64,000 nucleotides of DNA from NCBI RefSeq assembly GCF_000820515.1, contig NZ_JXDG01000068.1, positions 1-64,000 of the forward strand. The letters run 5' to 3'. The position numbers and the translations under genes were made by a program. Source of the stretch: Pseudomonas batumici. Lineage in GTDB: Bacteria > Pseudomonadota > Gammaproteobacteria > Pseudomonadales > Pseudomonadaceae. The notes under the pieces were generated by a model, which was not told where the DNA came from, did no database searches, and saw only the letters and a list, made by a program, of their open reading frames with translations. Shown one piece after another: positions 9,436 to 17,739 of this stretch (position 1 is the first letter of the stretch; the number at the start of each line of letters is the position of its first letter).

Positions 9436-9987
9436 TCAGGCCCCTGCCTGTAAGGCCACATCCAGAAACCCCGGCGCCTGCGCCAGGGCAAACGGGCTGA
9501 ACATCCACCAACTGCGTTCACGCTCGAAACGGCCCTGGACGAAGGGCGCCACGGTCGCATCCGGCGGTGGCAACGCAAGCCCCTGCTGCCCGCCCAGGGG
9601 AAAGTGCTGCAGGCCGGCCACTTCGTCCACCATCAGGCCGGCGAACACGTCCTTGTACTCCACCACCAACACCCGCCGCTGCTTGCGCAAGGCCGAGAGT
9701 TCCTGCCCGAAAAAACCGCACAGGTCCATGATCGGCAGCAAGCGTCCGCGCAGGTTGGCGACCCCCTTGACCCAGGGCTTGACCCCCGGCAACAGGGTGT
9801 AGCGCGGCTCGTGCAGGACTTCGCCGACTTCCCCCATGGGCGCCACGTACCAGTGCTCGCCGAGGCGAAAGCCGATACCGCTCCAGGTGTCCTGGCGCGC
9901 CTGTTGGGACGGCAGGTCGGCCGCCAGCAAGCGACAGCGCTGGTCGATTTCCAGCAGCAGCTGGAAGGCGGTCTGCGACGGGCTCAT
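9436..9987 (-). CDS. pilI: CheW-like adaptor PilI
   Basis: A 183-residue CheW-domain scaffold that links the receptor PilJ to the kinase ChpA. The N-terminus carries LLLEIDQRCRLLAADLP. The core shows the CheW pattern GVANLRGRLLPIMDLCGFFG, followed by RRVLVVEYKDVFAGLMVDEVAGL, which resembles the receptor/kinase contact surface. The start at 9987 (MSPSQTAFQ) lies 12 bases after the pilH stop. It is the third gene of the pilG-pilH-pilI-pilJ-chpA-chpC operon. Confidence 0.92.
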   Translation of the reverse strand: MSPSQTAFQLLLEIDQRCRLLAADLPSQQARQDTWSGIGFRLGEHWYVAPMGEVGEVLHEPRYTLLPGVKPWVKGVANLRGRLLPIMDLCGFFGQELSALRKQRRVLVVEYKDVFAGLMVDEVAGLQHFPLGGQQGLALPPPDATVAPFVQGRFERERSWWMFSPFALAQAPGFLDVALQAGA

Positions 9988-9999
9988 GGGCGCGGGCCG

Positions 10000-10365
10000 T
10001 CAGCCGGCGAGGACGCTGTTCAGGATCTTGATCAGGGTGTCTTCCTCCACCGGCTTGGTCAGGTAGTCGCGGGCGCCCTGGCGCGTGCCCCAGACCTTGT
10101 CGGTCTCCTGGTCCTTGGTGGTGATGATGATCACCGGGATGTGGCTGGTTTCACTGTCCTTGGTCAATTGCCGGGTGGCCTGGAAGCCATTGAGGCCCGG
10201 CATGACGATGTCCATCAACACCGCGTCGGGCTTTTCCTGGCGGGCCAGGGCCACGCCATCGGCACCGTTCTCGGCCTTGAGCACCTCGTGACCGTGCTTT
10301 TCCAGCATGCCGGTCAGTTTGTACATTTCAGTCGGCGAATCATCGACGATCAGGATACGTGCCAT
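10000..10365 (-). CDS. pilH: Response regulator PilH
   Basis: A stand-alone CheY-like receiver of 121 residues. The start at the ATG at 10365 (MARILIVDDSPTEMYKL) gives the exact length of P. aeruginosa PilH; an in-frame start four codons earlier is less likely. Visible receiver residues are the acidic pair DD in ILIVDDS, the phospho-acceptor Asp in VLMDIVMPGLNG, the Thr in IIITTKD and the Lys in YLTKPVEE. In the Pil-Chp pathway ChpA phosphorylates PilG and PilH, and PilH is associated with pilus retraction or with acting as a phosphate sink. It sits 12 bases before pilI. Confidence 0.95.
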   Translation of the reverse strand: MARILIVDDSPTEMYKLTGMLEKHGHEVLKAENGADGVALARQEKPDAVLMDIVMPGLNGFQATRQLTKDSETSHIPVIIITTKDQETDKVWGTRQGARDYLTKPVEEDTLIKILNSVLAG

Positions 10366-10410
10366 GGTGTTCCCCACTGCTTATAAGGCGGGCGGCCAAC
10401 CGGCCCCCCG

Positions 10411-10818
10411 TCAATGTGCTTGTTCTACCGCCGCGAACCCCGGCACATGGGCCTTGATCGCGGCCAGCAGTTCTTCCTTGCTGAACGGTTTGGTCAAAAA
10501 TTGATCGGAACCGACGATACGGCCCTTGGCCTTGTCGAACAGGCCGTCCTTGGAGGACAGCATGATCACCGGCGTGGACTTGAACGCACGATGGTTCTTG
10601 ATCAGGGCGCAGGTCTGGTAGCCATCCAGGCGCGGCATCATGATATCGACGAAGATGATACCCGGATGATGATCGGCGATCTTGGCCAGCGCATCGAAGC
10701 CGTCGATGGCCGTGATCACCTCGCAACCCACGTGTTTCAGCAGCGTCTCGGCGGTTCGACGAATCGTCTTGGAGTCGTCGATGACCATCACTTTCAAGGC
10801 TGTGGAATGCTGTTCCAT
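10411..10818 (-). CDS. pilG: Response regulator PilG
   Basis: A stand-alone CheY-like receiver of 135 residues, first gene of the Pil-Chp operon. The ATG at 10818 starts MEQHSTALKVMVIDDSKTIR, matching P. aeruginosa PilG in length and sequence; a longer frame continues upstream to 10911 but is not supported. Receiver landmarks are IDDS, the Asp in IIFVDIMMPRLDG, and the conserved Lys in FLTKPFSKEE. PilG is the output for pilus extension and for raising cAMP through FimV/FimL-linked adenylate cyclase in P. aeruginosa. The operon promoter should lie in the 251-base gap shared with the divergent gshB. Confidence 0.95.
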   Translation of the reverse strand: MEQHSTALKVMVIDDSKTIRRTAETLLKHVGCEVITAIDGFDALAKIADHHPGIIFVDIMMPRLDGYQTCALIKNHRAFKSTPVIMLSSKDGLFDKAKGRIVGSDQFLTKPFSKEELLAAIKAHVPGFAAVEQAH

Positions 10819-11069
10819 ATCTGCTCTACCATCGCCACAGCGACTCGATTGACCGCACCGGAGCGGTTTTCGGGCGCGAAGCCCTTGATGTGTAAGCGCT
10901 TCAAGCGGCATGCGAGCCTTTTTAGCACAGTCTCGGGATGCAATCTATCAAGCGCCCCCAGCCCCGTCCGGACAGTCGGTTTTTCCTTGACCGCGAATCG
11001 GTGTAGCGCCACTCTGACGCCACTTTTTCAAGCCATTGCGGCCATCAAGGCCCATAGAGGATATAGCCC

Positions 11070-12023
11070 ATGAGCGTTCGTCTCGGGATTGTCATGGACC
11101 CCATCGCCAACATTTCCTATAAGAAGGACAGCTCCCTGGCGATGCTGCTGGCCGCCCAGGCACGCGGCTGGACCCTGTTCTACATGGAACAGCAGGACCT
11201 GTACCAGGATGCCGGCGTGGCGCGGGCGCGCATGCGTCCGCTGAAAGTGTTCGCCAACCCCGAGCACTGGTTCGAACTGGAAGCCGAGACCGACACGGTC
11301 CTGAGTGACCTGGACGTGATCCTGATGCGCAAGGATCCGCCCTTCGACATGGAATTCGTCTACTCCACCTACCTGCTGGAACAGGCCGAGCGCGCCGGGG
11401 TGCTGGTGGTCAACAAGCCGCAGAGCCTGCGCGACTGCAACGAAAAGCTGTTCGCTACCCAGTTCCCGCAGTGCACGCCGGCCACCCTGGTCAGCCGTCG
11501 CGCCGATGTGTTGCGCGAATTTGCCGCCAAGCACGGTGACGTGATCCTCAAGCCGCTGGACGGCATGGGCGGGACCTCGATCTTCCGTCACCGGGTCGGC
11601 GATCCGAACCTGTCGGTGATCCTCGAGACCCTGACCGCCCTGGGCAGCCAGCAGATCATGGCCCAGGCCTACCTGCCGGGCATCAAGGACGGCGACAAGC
11701 GCATCCTGATGGTCGACGGCGAGCCGGTGCCGTATTGCCTGGCGCGGATCCCGGCCGTCGGTGAAACCCGCGGCAACCTGGCGGCCGGTGGGCGTGGCGA
11801 AGCCCGTCCGCTGACCGAGCGCGACCGCTGGATCGCCGCCCAGGTCGGCCCGACCTTGCGCGAGAAAGGCCTGCTGTTCGTCGGCCTGGACGTGATCGGC
11901 GAGCACCTGACGGAAATCAACGTCACCAGCCCGACCTGCATCCGCGAGATCGACAACGCCTTTGGCACCAACATCGCAGGCCTGCTGATGGATGCCATTG
12001 AGCGCAAGCTGCAAGCCCGTTGA
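11070..12023 (+). CDS. gshB: Glutathione synthetase
   Basis: ATP-grasp ligase of 317 residues that joins gamma-glutamylcysteine and glycine in the second step of glutathione synthesis in the cytoplasm. It begins MSVRLGIVMDPIANISYKKD, a near-universal GshB N-terminus. Substrate and ATP-binding segments are visible: MRKDPPFDMEFVYSTYLLE, ILKPLDGMGGTSIFR, ARIPAVGETRGNLAAGG and the C-terminal FVGLDVIGEHLTEINVTSPT, with metal-binding Glu and Asn. It is preceded by AGGATA and is divergent from pilG. A long inverted repeat follows before tonB3. Confidence 0.96.
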   Translation: MSVRLGIVMDPIANISYKKDSSLAMLLAAQARGWTLFYMEQQDLYQDAGVARARMRPLKVFANPEHWFELEAETDTVLSDLDVILMRKDPPFDMEFVYSTYLLEQAERAGVLVVNKPQSLRDCNEKLFATQFPQCTPATLVSRRADVLREFAAKHGDVILKPLDGMGGTSIFRHRVGDPNLSVILETLTALGSQQIMAQAYLPGIKDGDKRILMVDGEPVPYCLARIPAVGETRGNLAAGGRGEARPLTERDRWIAAQVGPTLREKGLLFVGLDVIGEHLTEINVTSPTCIREIDNAFGTNIAGLLMDAIERKLQAR

Positions 12024-12040
12024 TGTAGAACAGCCGAGAA

Positions 12041-12094
12041 AAAACCAACATTGCGTTATCATGCCGGGCTCACGATACATGCGATGTTGGTTTT
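12041..12094 (+). promoter_or_regulatory. 11-bp inverted repeat between gshB and tonB3
   Basis: AAAACCAACAT (12041-12051) and ATGTTGGTTTT (12084-12094) are perfect inverted arms separated by 32 bases, ending 6 bases before the tonB3 start codon. The right arm ends in four T, so this could terminate gshB transcripts. Equally it could be a leader structure or operator that controls tonB3. No experiment-like signal favours one reading. Confidence 0.45.
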
Positions 12095-12100
12095 CCGGTC

Positions 12101-13000
12101 ATGACGCTTCCCGTCGATCTGCCTCCCGAACTCTCCCGCGCCGGCGTACGCCCGGCGGATCGGCTCGGCTTCACGCTTTTCCTGGCGGCGCTGATCCACC
12201 TGGCGCTGCTCCTCGGCGTCGGGTTCACCTTCGTCGAGCCCAAGCAGATCAGCAAGACCCTGGAAATCACCCTGTCCACCTTCAAGAGCCCGAAGCCTCC
12301 CGAGAAGGCCGACTTCCTCGCCCAGGACAACCAGCAAGGCAGCGGCACCCTGGATAAAAAGGCGATTCCCAAGACCACCGAGGTCGCGCCGTTCCAGGAC
12401 AACACCATCAACCAGGTCACCCCGCCGCCACCGGCGAAGCAGGAAGTGAAGGAAGCGGCACCGAAGGCGGTGGTCACCACCGTGGCGCCGAAACCGAAGA
12501 AAGCCGTGATCAAGCATGAACAGGTCAAGACCGAGGCGCCCCCTCAGGAGCCGGCGCCGACGTTCGACAGCTCGCAGCTGTCCAGCGACATCGCCAGCCT
12601 GGAAGCGGAACTGGCCAAGGAACAGCAGCTGTACGCCAAGCGGCCGCGTATTCATCGCTTGAACGCCGCCTCGACCATGCGCGACAAGGGCGCCTGGTAC
12701 AAGGATGAATGGCGCAAGAAGGTCGAGCGCATCGGCAACCTCAATTATCCCGAGGAAGCCCGTCGCCAGCAGATCTACGGCAATTTGCGCCTGATGGTCT
12801 CGATCAACCGCGACGGCTCGCTGTATGAAGTGCTGGTGCTGGAGTCCTCCGGACAACCGCTGCTGGACCAGGCGGCACAGCGGATCGTCCGGCTGGCGGC
12901 ACCGTTCGCGCCCTTTACCGGAGATCTGTCGGACATCGACCGCCTGGAGATCATCCGCACCTGGCGCTTTGCCCGGGGCGACAAGCTTTCCAGCAATTGA
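12101..13000 (+). CDS. tonB3: Energy transducer TonB (TonB3 type)
   Basis: A 299-residue TonB-family protein. A single N-terminal membrane anchor (LGFTLFLAALIHLALLLGVG, about residues 23-42) is followed by a long periplasmic linker rich in Pro, Lys and Ala. The C-terminal TonB fold reads YPEEARRQQIYGNLRLMV, then DGSLYEVLVLESSGQPLLDQAA and a final AAPFAPF. TonB proteins pass proton-motive force from ExbB-ExbD to outer-membrane receptors. Position beside gshB and the pil-chp genes matches P. aeruginosa PA0406 (tonB3), reported to be needed for twitching motility. No exbB or exbD is in the window. The symbol rests on synteny. Confidence 0.85.
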   Translation: MTLPVDLPPELSRAGVRPADRLGFTLFLAALIHLALLLGVGFTFVEPKQISKTLEITLSTFKSPKPPEKADFLAQDNQQGSGTLDKKAIPKTTEVAPFQDNTINQVTPPPPAKQEVKEAAPKAVVTTVAPKPKKAVIKHEQVKTEAPPQEPAPTFDSSQLSSDIASLEAELAKEQQLYAKRPRIHRLNAASTMRDKGAWYKDEWRKKVERIGNLNYPEEARRQQIYGNLRLMVSINRDGSLYEVLVLESSGQPLLDQAAQRIVRLAAPFAPFTGDLSDIDRLEIIRTWRFARGDKLSSN

Positions 13001-13052
13001 ATAGCACCTACAACGCTTGTCAGCTCGCCCGCCCACGGCCACACTAGGGCTC

Positions 13053-13622
13053 ATGAAAAACCTCACCCCGACGTACCTCAAGCATCACTTCCTGATCGCC
13101 ATGCCGCACATGGCCGACCCGAACTTCGCGCAGACCGTCACTTATATAGTCGAACACAGCGCGAACGGTGCCATGGGGCTGGTGATCAACCGCCCGCAAT
13201 CGCTGAACCTGGCTGATATCCTCGAGCAACTGCGCCCGGACATCGAGTCGCCGGCCCTCTGCCAACATGTGCCGATCTATGCCGGCGGCCCGGTGCAGAC
13301 CGACCGCGGCTTTGTCCTGCACCCCATCGGCAAGACCTACCAGGCCACCGTCGAACTGGAAGGCGTGGCGCTGTCCACCTCCCAGGACGTGCTGTTCGCC
13401 ATTGCCGACGGCGACGGTCCGTCCCGCAGCCTGATCGCCCTGGGCTACGCCGGCTGGGAAGCCGGCCAACTGGAAGCGGAACTGGCCGACAATGCCTGGC
13501 TGACCTGCCCGTTCTCCGCGGACATCCTCTTCGAAACCGACAGCGACGCACGCCTGGCCGCCGCCGCCGCGCACCTGGGCATCAACCTCAGCCTGCTCAC
13601 CAGCCAGGCGGGTCACGCCTGA
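13053..13622 (+). CDS. algH: AlgH/YqgE family protein
   Basis: A 189-residue member of the UPF0301 (YqgE/AlgH) family. The ATG at 13053 (MKNLTPTYLKHHFLIAMP) gives the standard family length; an upstream in-frame start adds 12 poor residues. Family signatures are HMADPNFAQTVTYIVEHSANGAMGLVINRP and YAGGPVQTDRGFVLH. AlgH was first linked to alginate regulation in P. aeruginosa, but its biochemical role is unsettled. The stop overlaps the start of ruvX (TGATG), so the two are translationally coupled, an arrangement conserved widely across gammaproteobacteria. Confidence 0.93.
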   Translation: MKNLTPTYLKHHFLIAMPHMADPNFAQTVTYIVEHSANGAMGLVINRPQSLNLADILEQLRPDIESPALCQHVPIYAGGPVQTDRGFVLHPIGKTYQATVELEGVALSTSQDVLFAIADGDGPSRSLIALGYAGWEAGQLEAELADNAWLTCPFSADILFETDSDARLAAAAAHLGINLSLLTSQAGHA

Positions 13623-14062
13623 TGGCCGCCATCCGCCTGCTGCTGGGTTTCGACTACGGCACCAAACAGATCGGCGTCGCCGTCGGCCAGATGATCACCG
13701 GCCAGGCCCGCGAGCTGTGTACCCTCAAGGCGCAGAACGGCATCCCCGACTGGAACCAGGTCGAAGCCCTGATCAAGGAGTGGAAACCCGACGCCGTGGT
13801 GGTCGGCCTGCCGTTGAACATGGACGGCACGCCCAGCGACATGTGCGCCCGGGCGGAGAAGTTCGCCCGCCGGCTCAACGGTCGCTACAACCTGCCGTTC
13901 TTCACCCAGGACGAACGCCTGACCACCTTCGAAGCCAAGGGCGAACGCATGGCCCGCGGCGGGCAGAAAGGCACCTATCGCGACAACCCGGTGGACGCCA
14001 TCGCCGCCAAGCTGCTGCTGCAAAGCTGGATCGAAGAACACCCGATGCCCGCCGAAGCCTGA
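13622..14062 (+). CDS. ruvX: Holliday junction resolvase-like protein RuvX (YqgF)
   Basis: A 146-residue RNase H-fold protein of the YqgF/RuvX family. The first catalytic Asp is in LLGFDYGTKQIGVAVG. Further landmarks are VVGLPLNMDGTPSDMCARAEKF, the acidic residue in FTQDERLTTFEA and the C-terminal Asp in YRDNPVDAIAAKLLLQSW. The family is implicated in 16S rRNA 5'-end maturation in E. coli and in recombination in other species. It overlaps algH by one base and precedes pyrR. Confidence 0.92.
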   Translation: MAAIRLLLGFDYGTKQIGVAVGQMITGQARELCTLKAQNGIPDWNQVEALIKEWKPDAVVVGLPLNMDGTPSDMCARAEKFARRLNGRYNLPFFTQDERLTTFEAKGERMARGGQKGTYRDNPVDAIAAKLLLQSWIEEHPMPAEA

Positions 14063-14129
14063 AAACCGGCGGTGCCCGAACGTTTCGCCCTCGCCTTGAT
14101 TCCCCGCAAGGGCCCTTGAAGGAGCAACC

Positions 14130-14636
14130 ATGAGCCTGCCCAATCCCGCCGACCTGATCAGCCAGATGGCCGTCGATCTCAACGCCCACCTGAGCAAGCG
14201 CGCCATTGCCGAGCCACGCTTCATCGGCATCCGTACCGGCGGTGTGTGGGTGGCCCAGGCGCTGCTCAAGGCCCTGGGCAGCGCCGCGCCCCTGGGGACC
14301 CTGGATGTCTCCTTCTACCGCGACGACTTCAGCCAGAACGGCCTGCACCCGCAGGTGCGCCCGTCCGAGCTGCCGTTCGAGATCGAAGGCCAGCACCTGG
14401 TCCTGATCGACGACGTGCTGATGAGCGGCCGGACCGTCCGCGCCGCCCTCAACGAACTCTTCGACTACGGCCGCCCGGCCAGCGTGACGCTGGTCAGCCT
14501 GCTGGACCTCGATGCCGCCGAATTGCCGATCCGTCCCGATGTGGTCGGCGCAACACTGTCGCTGGCTCCCTCGGAACGGGTAAAATTGTCCGGCCCCGCG
14601 CCGCTCCAACTCGAACTTCAAGACCTCGCCCTTTAA
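14130..14636 (+). CDS. pyrR: PyrR bifunctional regulator / uracil phosphoribosyltransferase
   Basis: A 168-residue type I phosphoribosyltransferase. The PRPP loop is clear: LVLIDDVLMSGRTVRAALNEL (two acidic residues then TGRT-like SGRT). An N-terminal FIGIRTGGVWVAQ and SFYRDDFSQ segment are typical of PyrR. In Bacillus the protein binds pyr mRNA. In Pseudomonas the gene heads the pyrR-pyrB-pyrC' operon and regulates pyrimidine synthesis. The start follows AAGGAGC with good spacing; a small palindrome, CAAGGGCCCTTG (14107-14118), lies just before it. It is 12 bases from pyrB. Confidence 0.92.
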   Translation: MSLPNPADLISQMAVDLNAHLSKRAIAEPRFIGIRTGGVWVAQALLKALGSAAPLGTLDVSFYRDDFSQNGLHPQVRPSELPFEIEGQHLVLIDDVLMSGRTVRAALNELFDYGRPASVTLVSLLDLDAAELPIRPDVVGATLSLAPSERVKLSGPAPLQLELQDLAL

Positions 14637-14648
14637 GAGTCCCTTGCG

Positions 14649-15653
14649 ATGACGCCTCTAGACGCCAAGCGCCCGCTGCAGCTCAATGATCAGGGCCAGC
14701 TACGCCACTTCCTGTCCCTCGACGGCCTGCGCCGCGAGCTGCTGACCGAAATCCTCGACACCGCCGACTCGTTCCTCGAAGTCGGCGCCCGGGCCGTGAA
14801 GAAAGTCCCGTTGCTGCGCGGCAAGACCGTGTGCAACGTGTTCTTCGAGAACTCCACCCGTACTCGCACCACCTTCGAGATGGCCGCCCAACGGCTGTCG
14901 GCGGACGTGATCACGTTGAACGTGTCCACCTCCTCGGCGAGCAAGGGTGAAACCCTGCTCGACACCCTGCGCAACCTCGAGGCCATGGCCGCCGACATGT
15001 TCGTCGTGCGTCACGGCGACTCCGGCGCCGCGCACTTCATCGCCGAACACGTCTGCCCGCAGGTGGCGATCATCAACGGCGGCGACGGCCGCCACGCGCA
15101 CCCGACCCAGGGCATGCTCGACATGCTGACCATCCGCCGGCACAAGGGCGGTTTCGAGAACCTCTCGGTGGCCATCGTCGGCGACATCCTGCATTCGCGG
15201 GTGGCGCGCTCGAACATGCTGGCGCTCAAGACCCTCGGCTGCCCGGACATCCGCGTGATCGCGCCGAAGACCTTGTTGCCGATCGGCATCGAGCAATACG
15301 GGGTGAAGGTCTACACCGACCTGGCCGAAGGCCTGAAGGACGTCGACGTGGTGATCATGCTGCGCCTGCAGCGTGAACGCATGACCGGCGGCCTGCTGCC
15401 CAGCGAAGGCGAGTTCTATCGCCTGTTCGGCCTGACCACCGCCCGCCTGGCCGGCGCCAAGCCGGATGCCATCGTCATGCACCCGGGCCCGATCAACCGT
15501 GGCGTGGAGATCGAATCGGCGGTGGCCGACGGTCCTCGCTCGGTCATCCTCAACCAAGTGACCTACGGCATCGCCGTACGCATGGCCGTGCTGTCCATGG
15601 CCATGAGCGGGCAAACCGCCCAGCGCCAATTCGAGCAGGAGAACGCCCAGTGA
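14649..15653 (+). CDS. pyrB: Aspartate carbamoyltransferase catalytic subunit
   Basis: A 334-residue transcarbamylase that condenses carbamoyl phosphate and aspartate, the committed step of pyrimidine synthesis. The carbamoyl phosphate loop is FFENSTRTRTTFEMAA. STSSASKGET supplies the Ser/Lys loop, HPTQGMLDM lies at the active site, and LRLQRERM and HPGPINRGVEI are the aspartate-side motifs. The roughly 34-residue N-terminal extension compared with E. coli PyrB is typical of Pseudomonas enzymes, which form dodecamers with the inactive dihydroorotase encoded next. It overlaps pyrC' by 4 bases. Confidence 0.96.
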   Translation: MTPLDAKRPLQLNDQGQLRHFLSLDGLRRELLTEILDTADSFLEVGARAVKKVPLLRGKTVCNVFFENSTRTRTTFEMAAQRLSADVITLNVSTSSASKGETLLDTLRNLEAMAADMFVVRHGDSGAAHFIAEHVCPQVAIINGGDGRHAHPTQGMLDMLTIRRHKGGFENLSVAIVGDILHSRVARSNMLALKTLGCPDIRVIAPKTLLPIGIEQYGVKVYTDLAEGLKDVDVVIMLRLQRERMTGGLLPSEGEFYRLFGLTTARLAGAKPDAIVMHPGPINRGVEIESAVADGPRSVILNQVTYGIAVRMAVLSMAMSGQTAQRQFEQENAQ

Positions 15654-16921
15654 AACTCAGCATACTTGGCGCCCGCGTCATCGATCCGAGCAGCGGCCTG
15701 GATCAAGTGACCGATCTGCACCTCGAAGCCGGCAAGCTCGTTGCCATCGGCGCCGCCCCGACGGGTTTCGCCGCCGTTGACGTCATCGACGCCAAGGGCC
15801 TGGTGGCCGCGCCCGGCCTGGTGGACCTGAACGTATCCCTGCGCGAGCCGGGCTACAGCCGCAAGGGCAGTATCGCCAGCGAAACCCGCGCGGCGGCGGC
15901 CGGCGGCGTCACCAGCCTGTGCTGCCCACCACGGACCAAGCCGGTGCTGGACACCTCGGCGGTGGCCGAGCTGATCCTCGACCGCGCCCGCGAGGCCGGT
16001 AACACCAAGGTGTTCCCCATCGGCGCCCTGAGCAAGGCCCTGGAAGGCGAGCAACTGGCCGAACTGGTGGCCTTGCGCGATGCCGGTTGCGTGGCGTTCG
16101 GCAACGGCCTGGAGAGTTTCCGCAACACCCGCACCCTGTGCCGGGCGCTGGAATATGCCGCGACGTTCGACCTGACGGTGATTTTCCACTCCCAGGACCA
16201 TGACCTGGCCCAGGGCGGCCTGGCCCATGAAGGGGCGACCGCCAGCTTCCTCGGCTTGCCGGGGATTCCGGAAACCGCCGAGACCGTGGCCCTGGCCCGG
16301 GACCTGCTGCTGGTGGAGCAGAGTGGCGTGCGCGCGCACTTCAGCCAGTTGACCAGCGCCCGCGGTGTCGCCCTGATCGCCCAGGCCCAGGCCCGTGGCC
16401 TGCCGGTGACCGCCGATGTCGCGCTGTACCAGCTGATCCTGACCGACGAAGCGCTGATCGACTTCTCCAGCCTCTATCACGTGCAACCGCCGCTGCGCAC
16501 CCGCGCCGACCGCGACGGTCTGCGCGCGGCGGTGAAGTCCGGGGTGGTGAGTGCCATCTCCAGCCATCATCAACCCCATGAGCGGGATGCCAAGCTGGCG
16601 CCGTTCGGCGAGACCGAGCCGGGCATCAGCAGCGTCGAACTGCTGCTGCCGCTGGCCTTGAGCCTGGTGGAAGATGGCCTGCTGGACCTGCCGACCCTGT
16701 TGGCGCGCCTGAGCGCAGGCCCCGCCGAGGCCCTGCGCCTGCCAGCGGGCAAGCTGGCGGTCGGTGCAGCGGCGGATCTGGTGCTATTCGATCCGGGCAC
16801 CTCGACCGTGGCCGGCGAACGCTGGCTGTCCAAGGGCGAGAACTGCCCGTTCATCGGCCATGCGTTGCCGGGGGCGGTGCGTTATACGCTGATGGATGGG
16901 CGGATCACCCACCAGGCCTGA
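15650..16921 (+). CDS. pyrC': Non-catalytic dihydroorotase-like subunit PyrC' (PyrX)
   Basis: A 423-residue amidohydrolase-fold protein starting at a GTG that overlaps the pyrB stop (GTGA). In active dihydroorotases the first metal site reads HxH before LREPG; here the matching segment is DLNVSLREPGYS, with Asn and Ser in place of both His. Later positions keep HSQDHDLAQGG. Loss of the HxH pair predicts no metal-dependent catalysis, matching the known Pseudomonas PyrC' proteins that serve as structural partners of PyrB in the ATCase dodecamer. A true pyrC must be elsewhere. Confidence 0.92.
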   Translation: MKLSILGARVIDPSSGLDQVTDLHLEAGKLVAIGAAPTGFAAVDVIDAKGLVAAPGLVDLNVSLREPGYSRKGSIASETRAAAAGGVTSLCCPPRTKPVLDTSAVAELILDRAREAGNTKVFPIGALSKALEGEQLAELVALRDAGCVAFGNGLESFRNTRTLCRALEYAATFDLTVIFHSQDHDLAQGGLAHEGATASFLGLPGIPETAETVALARDLLLVEQSGVRAHFSQLTSARGVALIAQAQARGLPVTADVALYQLILTDEALIDFSSLYHVQPPLRTRADRDGLRAAVKSGVVSAISSHHQPHERDAKLAPFGETEPGISSVELLLPLALSLVEDGLLDLPTLLARLSAGPAEALRLPAGKLAVGAAADLVLFDPGTSTVAGERWLSKGENCPFIGHALPGAVRYTLMDGRITHQA

Positions 16922-16970
16922 TCCCCCTCCCCTACAGGGCACTGTTTTCACTTAAGACCGAACACGGTCC

Positions 16971-17056
16971 CTGTAGGAGCTGGCTTGCCAGCGATGAGGT
17001 CCTTGAGTCTGGCGGTGCCCATGCGGACGCCATCGCCGGCAAGCCAGCTCCTACAG
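16971..17056. repeat. REP pair (REPIN), GCTGGC/GCCGGC class
   Basis: An inverted pair of REP elements: CTGTAGGAGCTGGCTTGCCA.. on the left (16971-16996) and its reverse complement, with one REP-core variant, on the right (about 17031-17056). The roughly 35-base spacer is similar in layout to those at 27410 and 39708. It lies between the convergent pyrC' and TM2 genes and may also help end transcripts. Confidence 0.85.
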
Positions 17057-17069
17057 AGGGGGAGCGGGT

Positions 17070-17489
17070 TCAGCCCCGCCCGCTGTTCTTCAGCGACACC
17101 TGGTCATTCAGCGTCCAGAAGTCATACAGCACCCCCAGCCCCAACAACCCGCCCGTCACCAGGTAGAGCAAGCCGGTCAGCCATTTGCCCATGTACATCC
17201 GGTGCACGCCCAGCAAGCCCAGGAACGTCAGCAGCAACCAGGCGACGTTGTAGTCCAGCGGCCCCGCCGTGAATCGAAGGTCGGCTTCCCGATCCATGCC
17301 CGGAATCAGGAACACGTCGATCAACCAGCCGATCCCGAACACCCCGAAGGTAAAAAACCAGATCGTCCCGGTGATCGGCTTGCCGTAATAGAAACGGTGC
17401 GAACCGGTAAAACCAAAAATCCACAGCAAATACCCGAGTAAAACGTTGTGAGTATTAACCGGGGTGCCGTCTTGCCGATAGGTGTTCAT
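17070..17489 (-). CDS. TM2-domain membrane protein
   Basis: A 139-residue membrane protein with two TM2 repeats. The first reads LLGYLLWIFGFTGSHRFYYGKPITG and continues into a hydrophobic GTIWFFTFGVFGIGWLIDVFLIP. The second reads LLTFLGLLGVHRMYMGKWLTG and LLYLVTGGLLGLGVLYDFWTL. Each repeat therefore gives the usual G.HR.Y.G..... signature and two helices, about four helices in all. TM2 proteins have no general assigned function. The ATG at 17489 follows GGAG with normal spacing. It is divergent from the NlpC/P60 gene, and the two promoters share 17490-17739. Confidence 0.85.
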   Translation of the reverse strand: MNTYRQDGTPVNTHNVLLGYLLWIFGFTGSHRFYYGKPITGTIWFFTFGVFGIGWLIDVFLIPGMDREADLRFTAGPLDYNVAWLLLTFLGLLGVHRMYMGKWLTGLLYLVTGGLLGLGVLYDFWTLNDQVSLKNSGRG

Positions 17490-17739
17490 CAACGCCTTCT
17501 CCGAGCCCGATAGATAAATTTTTCGTAATTTCGTGTGACTTTTTTACTGTCTCAAAACATGTAACAAACCCTTGCCAAAAATCGCTGAAAGCCTTGTGGG
17601 GCCTGACTTTCACGTGACCCATGGGTCGAATTTCGCAGCCGTTTGCCACTTTAACCCCCTGTATTGAATCGACAAACGGGCCCGAAAGTGACCAAAAAGC
17701 TGTTATAAAGTTGCGCGATTACCTACAGAGCCCTGCCTG

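Noticed and set aside
7363..9453. Long plus-strand frame opposite pilJ
   Set aside because: Same antisense effect; pilJ on the minus strand has clear chemoreceptor domains.
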